Shown: one piece after another, positions 1-7,933 of the stretch
How the letters are laid out: every line of letters begins with the position of its first letter
How positions within the stretch are numbered: position 1 is the stretch's first letter
Program-made: the position numbers and the translations under genes
DNA from: Pseudodonghicola sp048268305
Lineage (GTDB): Bacteria; Pseudomonadota; Alphaproteobacteria; Rhodobacterales; Rhodobacteraceae
Direction of reading: 5' to 3'
Length of the DNA: 64,000 nucleotides
Assembly: GCF_048268305.1 (NCBI RefSeq)
Contig: NZ_JBLWVT010000006.1
Span: 265,874 to 329,873, forward strand
Notes under the pieces: model-generated
What the model saw: the letters and a program-made list of their open reading frames with translations, nothing else
Database searches by the model: none
What the model was told of the DNA's origin: nothing

Positions 1-634
1 CCAGACCCTCGGCGCATTGCGCGTAGCCGGTGACGATGGGCATCTCGACGCCGGGATCAATGCCTTCGAGTGCCTGTCGAATCCGGGCGTCCAGGGACAG
101 ATCGCCCTCGTCGCGCCAGCCGGACAAATCGACGAAACGCGCCTTCACCCCCGCCCGCTGCAACAGCAGCGTCGCGACGAAGGCCGAATGGGCCTCGCCC
201 AGGCCGGAAAGCAGCTCGCGGGTCTGCCCCATGTGCTGAACCAGGCGGAAATGGCCATAGGAGCACAGGCGCTGCAGATCAATCAGACAATTCCGGGCGC
301 CATGCAGCCGCTCATCGACAAAGGCGTCGGCCTGCTGCAGGTCGCCAGGGTGGTCGAGAATGGCGCAATGCGCCGCTTTCATCGCCGCGGCCACACGATT
401 CAGACCATCATGCCAGCCGTAATGACCGTCGTCATTGGCGAACAGGGCATAGACTCCGGGCTCACCCGACTTCTTGTGTTCGAGCAACAGATCGGTGATG
501 CCACCAAAGGCGGAGACGACGAAGATGCGGCCGTAAAGCCCGCGGCCCTCGCGGGCGCCGATGAACAGGGTATCGCGCAATTCGTTCAGGCGGGACATCG
601 AGGTCCCGCCGATCTTTTCCACGGTGAGGACCAT
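1..634 (-). CDS. ask: Ectoine-operon aspartate kinase (Ask_Ect), C-terminus beyond window
   Basis: Phosphorylates L-aspartate, the first step toward aspartate semialdehyde, the precursor used by EctB. The frame is open from the ATG at 634 to the window edge, giving about 211 residues. Its N-terminus (MVLTVEKIGGTSMSRLNEL) carries the aspartokinase K-x-GGTS nucleotide-binding motif, and a later VEMPIVTGYAQC stretch fits the kinase core. The start lies 1 base beyond the ectC stop, so it is the last gene of ectABC-ask and is probably translationally coupled. A dedicated aspartokinase next to ectABC is known from many proteobacteria and is thought to escape feedback inhibition. The ACT-domain part cannot be seen here. 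Confidence 0.92.
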   Translation of the reverse strand, partial: MVLTVEKIGGTSMSRLNELRDTLFIGAREGRGLYGRIFVVSAFGGITDLLLEHKKSGEPGVYALFANDDGHYGWHDGLNRVAAAMKAAHCAILDHPGDLQQADAFVDERLHGARNCLIDLQRLCSYGHFRLVQHMGQTRELLSGLGEAHSAFVATLLLQRAGVKARFVDLSGWRDEGDLSLDARIRQALEGIDPGVEMPIVTGYAQCAEGL

Positions 635-635
635 C

Positions 636-1031
636 TCAGGCCTCCTCGGCTGCCGCATAGGATCCGTCCTCGCGATGCACCTCGGTGCCGGTCACCGGCG
701 GGTTGAAACAACAGGCCATGATCAGCTCTTCCTCGGCGCGCAGGATATGGCGGTCGTGTTGATCCAGCGCATACATCACACCGGGCACGATCTCATGGGT
801 CTCGCCGCTGGCCAGATCGGTGATCGAGCCCTTGCCCTTCATGCAATAGACGCTTTCGAAGTGGTTCTTGTATTCGAACGTGTGCTCCGACCCCGCCTGA
901 AGAAAGGTGATGTGGAAGGAAAAGCCCATCCCGTCATTGGCCAGGAGCATCCGGACCGAGGTCCATCGTGCATCCGCCACCACGCGGTCGCGGTCGGTTT
1001 CGATGATTTGGTTCAAATCTCTGACGATCAT
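636..1031 (-). CDS. ectC: L-ectoine synthase EctC
   Basis: Cyclises N-gamma-acetyl-diaminobutyrate to ectoine, the last step of synthesis of this cytoplasmic compatible solute. The protein has 131 residues, the usual family length, and is a single cupin-like domain. It carries the expected MIVRDLNQI start, the HTFEYKNHFESVYCMKGKG core and the ALDQHDRHILRA segment. The start is fixed by a GGAG ribosome-binding site about 8 bases upstream that overlaps the end of ectB. Genes ectB, ectC and ask lie almost end to end. Identification is secure from motif and context. Confidence 0.97.
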   Translation of the reverse strand: MIVRDLNQIIETDRDRVVADARWTSVRMLLANDGMGFSFHITFLQAGSEHTFEYKNHFESVYCMKGKGSITDLASGETHEIVPGVMYALDQHDRHILRAEEELIMACCFNPPVTGTEVHREDGSYAAAEEA

Positions 1032-1036
1032 GGGTC

Positions 1037-2329
1037 TTACTCCGCTGCAATTTTGTTCGGTTCCGCCAGCACATCGCCTGCGGCATCCATGAGAATGCCG
1101 AAGCCCTTGCGCAGCATTTCGTCTGATGTGGTCAACGGCGCGAGCACCTTGACCACCTGCCCCTCGTTGCCCGAGGTCTCGATCACGAGCCCCAGATCAT
1201 AGGCGCGGGCGCAGATCGCCGCGGCCAGTTCCCCCGAGCCGACATCGACCCCCCGCATCAATCCGCGCCCCTTGAGCTTGCCCTCGGGCACCATGGCGGC
1301 GAGATCGGCCAGCGCGCCATGAAGCAGCTCGGCCTTGTCCGCCAGTTCGTCGCGGAACCGATCGTCAGACCAGAATTTCTCGATCGCGACCCGGGCCGTG
1401 ACGAAGGCATGGGTGTTGCCCCGGAAGGTGCCGTTATGCTCTGCCGGGCCAAGCACGTCATGCTCGGACCGCACCAGCACCATGGCCATCGGCAAGCCGA
1501 ACCCCGAAAGCGATTTCGCCATGGTCACGATGTCCGGCACGATACCCATCCCGTCAAACGAGAAAAACGTGCCGCAACGGCCGCAGCCGGCCTGAATATC
1601 ATCGACGATCAAAAGCGCGCCATGGTCTTTTGCCAGCTTGGCGATCCGCTTGACCCATGCCTGGCTGGCCACGTTGAGCCCGCCTTCGCCCTGCACGGTC
1701 TCCAGCAAGATCGCAGCCGGCGCATCAATGCCGCCGGAACTGTCCTTCAGCATCGCCTCAAGGTAATTGGCGGTATCGGTGGCCGCACCGAAATACCCGT
1801 CATAGGGCATCCGCGTGACACCGTTCAGCGCCATGCCGGCACCCGCGCGGTGATAGCTGTTGCCGGTCGCCGCCAGCGCTCCCGCCGTGACCCCGTGAAA
1901 ACCGTTGGTGAAGGCGATGATATTGCTGCGCCCGGTCACCTTGCGGGCGATCTTCATGGCGGCCTCGACCGCATTGGCGCCGGTGGGGCCGGTGAACATC
2001 ACCCGATGATCCATACCGCGCGGCGCCAGAATGTGGCGGTCGAAGGCATCAAGGAAGGCGGCCTTGGTGTCGGTATGCAGGTCGAGCCCATGGGCGATCC
2101 CGTCCCCCGCGACATGTTCGATAAGCGCCGCCTTCATGTCCGGGTCGTTATGGCCATAGTTGAGCGAGGAGCAGCCGGCGAGGAAGTCAATCCAGGTGCG
2201 GCCGTTCTCGTCGGTCAGCTCAGAGCCTCTCGCGGTTGCGAACATCGCGGGCAGGTTGCGGCAATAGGAGCGCGCCGCGCTCTCGCGGCAATCGAAAATG
2301 GAGGTGGCATCTGTCATGGTCTTGGGCAT
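1037..2329 (-). CDS. ectB: L-2,4-diaminobutyrate aminotransferase EctB
   Basis: PLP-dependent class III aminotransferase that converts aspartate semialdehyde plus glutamate to 2,4-diaminobutyrate, the first committed ectoine step. It has 430 residues, typical of EctB. Visible motifs are the GPTGANAVEAAMKIARK cofactor-phosphate region, the LIVDDIQAGCGR segment with the PLP-interacting Asp, and the MAKSLSG motif that holds the Schiff-base lysine. An AAAGGA ribosome-binding site lies 6 bases before the ATG. It follows ectA by 60 bases and precedes ectC by 5 bases on the same strand. Confidence 0.97.
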   Translation of the reverse strand: MPKTMTDATSIFDCRESAARSYCRNLPAMFATARGSELTDENGRTWIDFLAGCSSLNYGHNDPDMKAALIEHVAGDGIAHGLDLHTDTKAAFLDAFDRHILAPRGMDHRVMFTGPTGANAVEAAMKIARKVTGRSNIIAFTNGFHGVTAGALAATGNSYHRAGAGMALNGVTRMPYDGYFGAATDTANYLEAMLKDSSGGIDAPAAILLETVQGEGGLNVASQAWVKRIAKLAKDHGALLIVDDIQAGCGRCGTFFSFDGMGIVPDIVTMAKSLSGFGLPMAMVLVRSEHDVLGPAEHNGTFRGNTHAFVTARVAIEKFWSDDRFRDELADKAELLHGALADLAAMVPEGKLKGRGLMRGVDVGSGELAAAICARAYDLGLVIETSGNEGQVVKVLAPLTTSDEMLRKGFGILMDAAGDVLAEPNKIAAE

Positions 2330-2389
2330 GGAATATCCTTTCGGGGCGAGGCCCCAAGGAAGGGTTTCAGGAAGGATTAGGGGAGGATT

Positions 2390-2923
2390 TCAGGCGACGC
2401 GGGCCAGCGCCTTGGCGTCCGGCAGTGCGATCGTCACCATGTGCTCGGTGTCGTGACGGCCCTCGAAATGCGCGTCACGTTCGAAATGCGGTGCCTCCGA
2501 CACCGCAGCACCAATGCCGCGGGCAAAGCCGCGGAACAGGGCCCAGGAAGCAGCGTTATCCCGGGTGATTGTCGTTTTCAGATGGGTGGCACCACCGCAG
2601 GCATCGCGCTTAATCAGATCGAGAAGCATCGCCCGGCCAAGCCCGATCCCGCGCGCTTTGGGGCTGACGGCCACCTGCCAGACGAACAGCTCCCCCCGCC
2701 CCGGGATCATATGGCCGGAAACCCAGCCCACGACATCGCCACCGATCTCGGCCAACACGCAGGTGTCGCGGAAATGTTCGGCCTGGATCAGATTGCAGTA
2801 GAGCGAGTTCTCGTCGAGGGGCTTGCAGGCTTTCACCAGCTCCCAGATTGCCACCCCATCCGCCGCAACAGGTTTGCGCAGACGGGGCATGGGCGTTCGG
2901 GGGTCGTCACTGTCTTTCGGCAT
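2390..2923 (-). CDS. ectA: Diaminobutyrate acetyltransferase EctA
   Basis: GNAT-family N-acetyltransferase that acetylates 2,4-diaminobutyrate at the gamma-amino group with acetyl-CoA. The 177-residue protein has the GNAT acetyl-CoA loop in VAVSPKARGIGLGRAML and the LKTTITRDNAASWALFRGFA segment seen in EctA. The ATG at 2923 is chosen because AGAGG lies about 8 bases upstream. An in-frame GTG at 2932 would add three residues. It is the first gene of the ectABC-ask operon and faces away from ectR across an AT-rich gap of about 210 bases. Confidence 0.95.
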   Translation of the reverse strand: MPKDSDDPRTPMPRLRKPVAADGVAIWELVKACKPLDENSLYCNLIQAEHFRDTCVLAEIGGDVVGWVSGHMIPGRGELFVWQVAVSPKARGIGLGRAMLLDLIKRDACGGATHLKTTITRDNAASWALFRGFARGIGAAVSEAPHFERDAHFEGRHDTEHMVTIALPDAKALARVA

Positions 2924-2932
2924 CGGTCGCAC

Positions 2933-3135
2933 CTCTATTTAGTTAGATTTGCTAAGCGGATTACTCCCATATATGCTTCGAAATGTAAAGCAACTTCTCA
3001 AAATCATGGGCGGAGACTGGCGAAAAACCCAATAAATTAGCTATTTTTCCCTCAACCCAACCGAAGTTCATCCAAGAATTTTATTAGTATATTGAAGCAT
3101 TATCGACAAATTGCGGCACCCCTGCCCTTCGTGCG
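2933..3135. promoter_or_regulatory. Divergent ectA/ectR promoter region with candidate EctR operators
   Basis: This gap is strikingly AT-rich against its surroundings. It holds a perfect inverted repeat TGCTT-N9-AAGCA at 2974-2992, which on the minus strand lies beside a TATATG box that could be the ectA -10. Nearer ectA, TATTTAGT at 2936-2943 overlaps a second inverted repeat TTAG-N5-CTAA at 2943-2955. From memory, the described EctR1 operator of Methylomicrobium has a half-site of the TATTTAGT type, so 2936-2955 is the best operator candidate. Its role here is inferred, not shown. Confidence 0.5.
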
Positions 3136-3648
3136 ATGATGGCGACCATGACCACGACCTCAGACAACAGAATCGACGACAGCCTGATTGCGCTGCGACG
3201 CATCCTGCGCGCCACCGAGCTATACGCCCGCGATCTCGCCCATAGCGTCGGACTAACGCCGGCACAGTTGCGGGTGCTGCAGATCGTCGGCGAGAAGACC
3301 AGCACCACCCCCAAGGCTCTGGCCACCCAGATGGGGGTGAGCCAGGCCACGGTGACGGCGCTGGTCGACAAGCTGGTGGCGCGCGAGCTTGTCGCGCGCA
3401 TGCCCTCCGAGCTGGATCGACGTCAGACCAATGTGGTGGTTACGGAGCAAGGTCGCGGCAAGCTGCAAGATGCACCCGACGCGCTTCAACAGCGCTATGC
3501 CCGCGCCTTTTCACGATTGGAGAACTGGGAGCAGGCCCAGTTGATCGCCTCCCTTGAACGTGTCGCCGACATGCTGGACGCTCAGCATATCGACGCCTCG
3601 CCGGTCCTGACGATGGGTGAGATCCAGGGCACGAGAAAGCCCGACTAG
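3136..3648 (+). CDS. ectR: MarR-family regulator, EctR-like
   Basis: Winged-helix regulator of 170 residues transcribed divergently from the ectoine operon. The MarR DNA-binding region is clear: LTPAQLRVLQIVGEK, ATQMGVSQATVTALVDKL (recognition helix) and the wing ELDRRQTNVVVTEQGR. EctR1 proteins of this family repress ect genes at low osmolarity in methylotrophs, and position and family support the same role here. Two further ATGs lie within the first five codons (3139 and 3148), so the exact start is uncertain by a few residues. The gene has no same-strand neighbour and is probably monocistronic. Confidence 0.85.
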   Translation: MMATMTTTSDNRIDDSLIALRRILRATELYARDLAHSVGLTPAQLRVLQIVGEKTSTTPKALATQMGVSQATVTALVDKLVARELVARMPSELDRRQTNVVVTEQGRGKLQDAPDALQQRYARAFSRLENWEQAQLIASLERVADMLDAQHIDASPVLTMGEIQGTRKPD

Positions 3649-3918
3649 CCACACGAGAATGCCGGCTCGTCCGTGGCGCCACAATGCCCCCGGTGACGCA
3701 GAGGCGGCCTCAGGCTCAGCGCGGGGAATGGCAGCTCCCCGATCCGGCCCACGAAACTCTTGCGATCGCCCAGAAATAGCGCGCAGGCGAACCGCAAAGC
3801 GAGTTCGAAACCGGCTCAGACTGCCCGGGAACGGAAACGAGATGTGAAAGTGCCAAAACACCGCGCGGAACGCGAAGTCAGACGACGGAATTCCTGATTT
3901 TATCTCTTGAAATCAATG

Positions 3919-4003
3919 TGGTGCGGGTGAAGGGACTTGAACCCCCACGCCTTGCGGCGCCAGAACCTAAATCTGGTGCGTCTACCAATTCCGCCACACC
4001 CGC
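3919..4003 (-). tRNA. tRNA-Leu (anticodon UAG), CCA encoded
   Basis: Read on the minus strand, the sequence starts GCGGGTGTGGCGGAATTGG and ends CACCCGCACCA, pairing as a 7-bp acceptor stem. The anticodon stem and loop are CCAGA-TTTAGGT-TCTGG, giving anticodon TAG. A long variable arm (GCGCCGCAAGGCGT) marks it as class II leucine tRNA. The T arm GGGGGTTCAAGTCCC is intact. The 3' CCA is encoded at 3919-3921. It lies alone between ectR and the NAD(P)HX repair gene. Confidence 0.97.
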
Positions 4004-4151
4004 ACTCGGCGGCCCGGGCCGCGCGTGTTGCGCGTCATAGCAAAGCTCTCGCCGCGATGCGAGGGAAAATCACCGAGCTCGCCCGCACAGTTTTCCCGCC
4101 CCGGCCCGGCAGGTGGCGCCGGCCGTCACGGGACCAGATCACAGGACCAGG

Positions 4152-5726
4152 TCACAGGCCCAGAGTGCGGAAGACCTGCGGCAGGCATTCGGGGATATCC
4201 TCGGCGATCAGGCCCGGGCCGTAGCTGCGGGCGCATTCGACATGCAGCCAGGCGGCAGTTTCGGCAGCCCTGGAGGGAGGGAAACCACGCGCCAGCAGCC
4301 CGGCGATGAAGCCCGCCAGCACATCGCCCGAGCCCGCCGTCGCCAGCCAGGGCGCGGCACGCTCATAGGCCGCCGAGTTCACCGCACAACCTCCGTCGGG
4401 GGTGGCGATGACCGTATCGGCGCCCTTGAACAGCACCACGCAGCCCGCCCGTTTCGCCGCGTCCCGCGCCGCATCCACCTTGGAGTAGGCCGGGCCCTCG
4501 GTCGCGGAAGCGGCGAGCTTTTCGGCGATATCCGGAAACAACCGGGCGAATTCGCCGCCATGGGGGGTGAGCACGCAATTGTCGTGCAAGGCATCGAAGA
4601 GGGTCGCGTCCCGAGCCACCAGCGTCAACGCATCGGCGTCGAGCACCACCGCCCGCTGCGCGGCCAGAGCCACCTCAACCAAGGCGCGGGAATGTTCCGT
4701 CACCCCCATCCCCGGACCAAGGCAAAGCGCATTCCGCCGGCGGTCCTGCAGGACCGCGTTTAATGCGGTGAAATCCGCGACTTCCACCATCATCAGCGCG
4801 GTGATCCGGCCGGCAACCTCCTCCATCGCGGATTGCGGCACCCCCAGCGTCACCAGCCCGGCGCCGATCCTGAGCGCCCCGCGTGCCGCCAGACGCGCCG
4901 CCCCGGTGTGGCCGGCGCCGCCCGACAGGATCAGGGCGTGGCCGTGGGCGTATTTGTGCGCCCCCGCGCGCTTGTCCAATCCGCTTAGCCCGCCACGGTC
5001 GAGCAATCGGACCACCTCGCCCGACGCCACAGCCTTCGGGCCGACGCCCGCCTCCAGCCCGATACTCTTGACCACGACCTTGCCACAGAGCGACGGGCCG
5101 TCCGCCAGCCGGTGGCCCAGTTTTTCCGTATGAAAACTCACGGTGAGATCCGCGCGAAGCACGGGACCAAGGGGCTTTCCGCTATCGGAGCAGAGCCCTG
5201 TCGGCATATCCACCGCCACGACCCGCACACCCTTGTCCGCAAGAAGCCCTGATGCGCCAGGCATGGCCAACACAGAGAAGAGACCACCGAACGGGCGTGT
5301 CAGCCCCGTGCCGAATAGGGCGTCGACGAGGAGATCAACGTCTTCGTCGAGCTGAAAGCGATCGTCCGTCACCGGAGGCGAGTTGATCCCGCGTACCGCA
5401 ACCTCCCCCAATTCCGACCACTGTTCATAATTGGTACAGGCATCCGGTGGCAGTTTCGCCGGATCACCGTAGAGAAACACCTCCACCTCCCAGCCGCGCG
5501 CCTTCAGCAGGCGCGCCACCACGAATCCATCGCCGCCGTTGTTGCCGGGCCCACAGAGCACCACGGCCCGCCCGGGCGCGGCCGCCAGCTCCGGCCATTC
5601 CTCCAACACGGCCTCCACCACGCCCTGCCCGGCGCGCTCCATCAGTTCCAGCCCGGTCACCTCGCCGGACCGGATCGCCGCCTGTTCAATGGCGCGCATT
5701 TGGGCAGCGGTCAGCAGTTCGGTCAT
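4152..5726 (-). CDS. nnrD: Bifunctional NAD(P)H-hydrate epimerase / ADP-dependent dehydratase
   Basis: Repairs hydrated NAD(P)H. The N-terminal domain (about residues 1-215) epimerises R-NADHX to S-NADHX. The C-terminal ribokinase-like domain (about 230-515) dehydrates S-NADHX with ADP. The epimerase part shows AVVLCGPGNNGGDGFVVARLL and VVAVDMPTGLCSDSG. The dehydratase part shows HALILSGGAGHTGAARLAA, the VLTPHGGEFARL motif and the ATAGSGDVLAGFIAGLLA signature with its catalytic Asp. The 524-residue length fits the fused Nnr form common in bacteria. It is transcribed away from glnB. Confidence 0.93.
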   Translation of the reverse strand: MTELLTAAQMRAIEQAAIRSGEVTGLELMERAGQGVVEAVLEEWPELAAAPGRAVVLCGPGNNGGDGFVVARLLKARGWEVEVFLYGDPAKLPPDACTNYEQWSELGEVAVRGINSPPVTDDRFQLDEDVDLLVDALFGTGLTRPFGGLFSVLAMPGASGLLADKGVRVVAVDMPTGLCSDSGKPLGPVLRADLTVSFHTEKLGHRLADGPSLCGKVVVKSIGLEAGVGPKAVASGEVVRLLDRGGLSGLDKRAGAHKYAHGHALILSGGAGHTGAARLAARGALRIGAGLVTLGVPQSAMEEVAGRITALMMVEVADFTALNAVLQDRRRNALCLGPGMGVTEHSRALVEVALAAQRAVVLDADALTLVARDATLFDALHDNCVLTPHGGEFARLFPDIAEKLAASATEGPAYSKVDAARDAAKRAGCVVLFKGADTVIATPDGGCAVNSAAYERAAPWLATAGSGDVLAGFIAGLLARGFPPSRAAETAAWLHVECARSYGPGLIAEDIPECLPQVFRTLGL

Positions 5727-5748
5727 GTTTCCTCAGCGTTTTAATATA

Positions 5749-5783
5749 GATTACTTTTTGAGCAAACTGCTCAAAAAGTAATC
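5749..5783. promoter_or_regulatory. Perfect 16-bp inverted repeat between nnrD and glnB
   Basis: GATTACTTTTTGAGCA at 5749-5764 is followed by the 3-base spacer AAC and then by its exact reverse complement at 5768-5783. The repeat begins 22 bases beyond the nnrD start codon and lies 110 bases before glnB, in the only AT-rich stretch of this gap. It could be a regulator-binding dyad, or an RNA hairpin in either divergent leader. As a terminator it makes little sense, because both flanking genes read away from it. Confidence 0.6.
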
Positions 5784-5892
5784 TCACACCCATTTTCGCC
5801 CATTTGGCCCTTGACCCCGCGACGCTATCGCATTGTCGCTGTCATTTAGAAGTGATCTGCCCCCCCGAGACAAGGTTGCGAGGAGTTCGTCG

Positions 5893-6231
5893 ATGAAAAA
5901 GATCGAAGCGATCATCAAGCCGTTCAAACTGGACGAGGTGAAAGAGGCTCTTCAGGACGTCGGCGTCCAGGGTCTGAGCGTGATTGAGGTCAAGGGCTTC
6001 GGTCGTCAGAAGGGGCATACCGAACTCTATCGCGGCGCAGAGTACGTGGTGGATTTCCTGCCCAAGGTGAAGATCGAGGTCGTGCTTGACGACGATCAGG
6101 TCGACGCCGCCATCGACGCCATCATCGCGGCAGCCAAAACGGATAAAATCGGCGACGGGAAGATCTTCGTCAGTACCGTCGAACAGGCGATCCGCATCCG
6201 GACCGGCGAGTCCGGCTCGGACGCGCTGTAA
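5893..6231 (+). CDS. glnB: Nitrogen regulatory protein P-II
   Basis: Trimeric PII signal protein that senses 2-oxoglutarate, ATP/ADP and glutamine and controls glutamine synthetase adenylylation and the Ntr system. The 112-residue protein is full length, with Tyr51 in the T-loop (RGAEYVVDFLPK), the conserved uridylylation site. The C-terminal GDGKIFVSTVEQAIRIRTGE segment fits the P-II signature. The start MKKIEAIIKPFK is preceded by AGGAG about 7 bases upstream; an in-frame ATG at 5833 lacks that support. glnA follows 42 bases later on the same strand, the typical alphaproteobacterial glnBA pair. Confidence 0.96.
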   Translation: MKKIEAIIKPFKLDEVKEALQDVGVQGLSVIEVKGFGRQKGHTELYRGAEYVVDFLPKVKIEVVLDDDQVDAAIDAIIAAAKTDKIGDGKIFVSTVEQAIRIRTGESGSDAL

Positions 6232-6273
6232 TCCACACCCAAAGAACGACCCTACAGAAAAGGACATTGCAGA

Positions 6274-7680
6274 ATGAGCAAGGATGCAGTTCTCCAGTTG
6301 ATCAAAGAGGAGGAGGTCGCCTACGTCGACATCCGTTTCACGGACCCGCGCGGCAAGTTGCAGCACGTTACCGTGGTGGCGGATCTGGTTGACGAGGACT
6401 TCCTTGAAGAAGGCTTCATGTTCGACGGTTCCTCGATCGCCGGCTGGAAGTCGATCGAAGCTTCCGACATGAAGCTGATGCCCGACACCGAAAGCGTCTA
6501 TATCGACCCCTTCTATGCCGAGAAGACGATCTGCATCCATTGCTCGGTGGTCGAACCCGACACCGGCGAGGCCTATGAGCGCGACCCGCGCGGCACCGCG
6601 GTGAAGGCCGAGGCCTATCTGAAGTCCTCCGGCATCGGTGACGCCTTCTACTGCGGCCCGGAAGCCGAGTTCTTCCTGTTCGACAACGTCAAATACTCGA
6701 ACACCATGAACAAGGTGTCCTACGAGGTTGACGCCACCGACGCTGCCTGGAACACCGACACCGATTACGAGATGGGCAACATGGGCCATCGTCCGGGCGT
6801 CAAGGGCGGCTATTTCCCGGTGAACCCGGTGGATGAAGCCCAGGATCTGCGTTCGGAAATGCTGTCGACCATGAAGCGCATGGGCATGAAGGTCGACAAG
6901 CACCACCACGAAGTGGCGTCCTGCCAGCACGAGCTGGGGCTGATTTTCGGCACCCTGACCGAACAGGCCGACAACATCCAGAAGTACAAGTACGTGATCC
7001 ACAACGTGGCCCACGCCTATGGCAAATCGGCGACCTTCATGCCGAAGCCGATCTATGGCGACAACGGCTCGGGCATGCACGTGAACATGTCGATCTGGAA
7101 AGACGGCAAGCCGCTGTTCGCTGGCGACAAATACGCCGATCTGTCGGACGAGGCGCTGTATTTCATCGGCGGCATCCTGAAGCATGCCAAGACGCTGAAC
7201 GCCTTCACCAACCCGGGCACCAACTCCTACAAGCGTCTGATCCCGGGCTTTGAAGCTCCGGTTCTGCGCGCCTATTCGGCCCGCAACCGCTCTGGCTGCG
7301 TCCGTATTCCGTGGACCGAAAGCCCGAAGGCCAAGCGCGTCGAAGCCCGCTTCCCCGATCCCTCGGCGAACCCCTACCTGGCCTTCGCAGCCCTGCTGAT
7401 GGCTGGCCTCGACGGGATCAAGAACAAGATCGATCCGGGCGAAGCCATGGACAAGAACCTCTACGACCTGCCCGCCGAAGAACTGGCCGACATCCCGACC
7501 GTCTGCGGCTCGCTGCGTGAGGCTCTGGAATGCCTGGCCAACGATCACGACTTCCTGCTGCAGGGCGACGTCTTCACCAAAGACCAGATCGAGGGCTATA
7601 TCGCGCTCAAGATGGAAGAGGTGCAGACCTACGAGCACACTCCGCACCCGGTCGAATACGGCATGTACTACAGCTGCTGA
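6274..7680 (+). CDS. glnA: Glutamine synthetase, type I
   Basis: Forms glutamine from glutamate, ammonia and ATP and is the main ammonia-assimilating enzyme. The protein has 468 residues, typical of dodecameric GS I. It shows the FDGSSIAGW loop, the metal-binding EAEFFLFD, the KPIYGDNGSGMHVNMSIWK active-site region and the NRSGCVRIP segment. Tyr397 lies in NLYDLPAEE, the classic GlnE adenylylation site, so control by GlnE together with the adjacent glnB product is expected. An AAAGGA-like site lies 8 to 12 bases before the ATG. A strong terminator follows directly. Confidence 0.98.
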   Translation: MSKDAVLQLIKEEEVAYVDIRFTDPRGKLQHVTVVADLVDEDFLEEGFMFDGSSIAGWKSIEASDMKLMPDTESVYIDPFYAEKTICIHCSVVEPDTGEAYERDPRGTAVKAEAYLKSSGIGDAFYCGPEAEFFLFDNVKYSNTMNKVSYEVDATDAAWNTDTDYEMGNMGHRPGVKGGYFPVNPVDEAQDLRSEMLSTMKRMGMKVDKHHHEVASCQHELGLIFGTLTEQADNIQKYKYVIHNVAHAYGKSATFMPKPIYGDNGSGMHVNMSIWKDGKPLFAGDKYADLSDEALYFIGGILKHAKTLNAFTNPGTNSYKRLIPGFEAPVLRAYSARNRSGCVRIPWTESPKAKRVEARFPDPSANPYLAFAALLMAGLDGIKNKIDPGEAMDKNLYDLPAEELADIPTVCGSLREALECLANDHDFLLQGDVFTKDQIEGYIALKMEEVQTYEHTPHPVEYGMYYSC

Positions 7681-7700
7681 TCGACTGCCGATCACAGCGG

Positions 7701-7728
7701 AAGGGCGTCCCTCGGGGCGCCCTTTTTC
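7701..7728 (+). terminator. Rho-independent terminator of glnBA
   Basis: AAGGGCG pairs with CGCCCTT around a short GC-rich loop and is followed by a run of T residues. It starts 20 bases after the glnA stop and has the form of an intrinsic terminator. Confidence 0.85.
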
Positions 7729-7770
7729 GTTGCGAGAAACGGCAGGCGGCAGCAGATGCGGCTGGCCGCA

Positions 7771-7835
7771 CAGGGGGCTCCGCCCCGGCCGCGGGCGCTG
7801 CCCGCGTCCTCCCCGGGATATTTTCAGCTAGAAAA
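7771..7835 (+). repeat. Dispersed GC-rich intergenic element, copy A
   Basis: The stretch runs from a GGGGGCTCCGCCCC core through CCCGCGTCCTCCCCGGGATATTTT. The core GGGGGCTC-x-GCCCC and the end CGGGATATTT recur in inverted orientation at 12907-12951. Elements of this look are common between genes of Rhodobacteraceae. The function is unknown; the inner palindromes could form hairpins. Confidence 0.55.
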
Positions 7836-7933
7836 AGGCTGAAGAGCTGCGCGAGCCGGGCGCGCGCTTTGGCGGTTGCCAGCCGGGCGCGCCACGGGCA
7901 AGCTCGGCGCATTGCTCCAACGCTGTTGCCCTG

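Noticed and set aside
2924..2932. GTG start at 2932 for ectA
   Set aside because: The AGAGG ribosome-binding site is correctly spaced for the ATG at 2923 and too close to the GTG.
5842..7695. 617-codon minus-strand frame across glnB and glnA
   Set aside because: Antisense of two certain genes; Val/His-rich shadow sequence.
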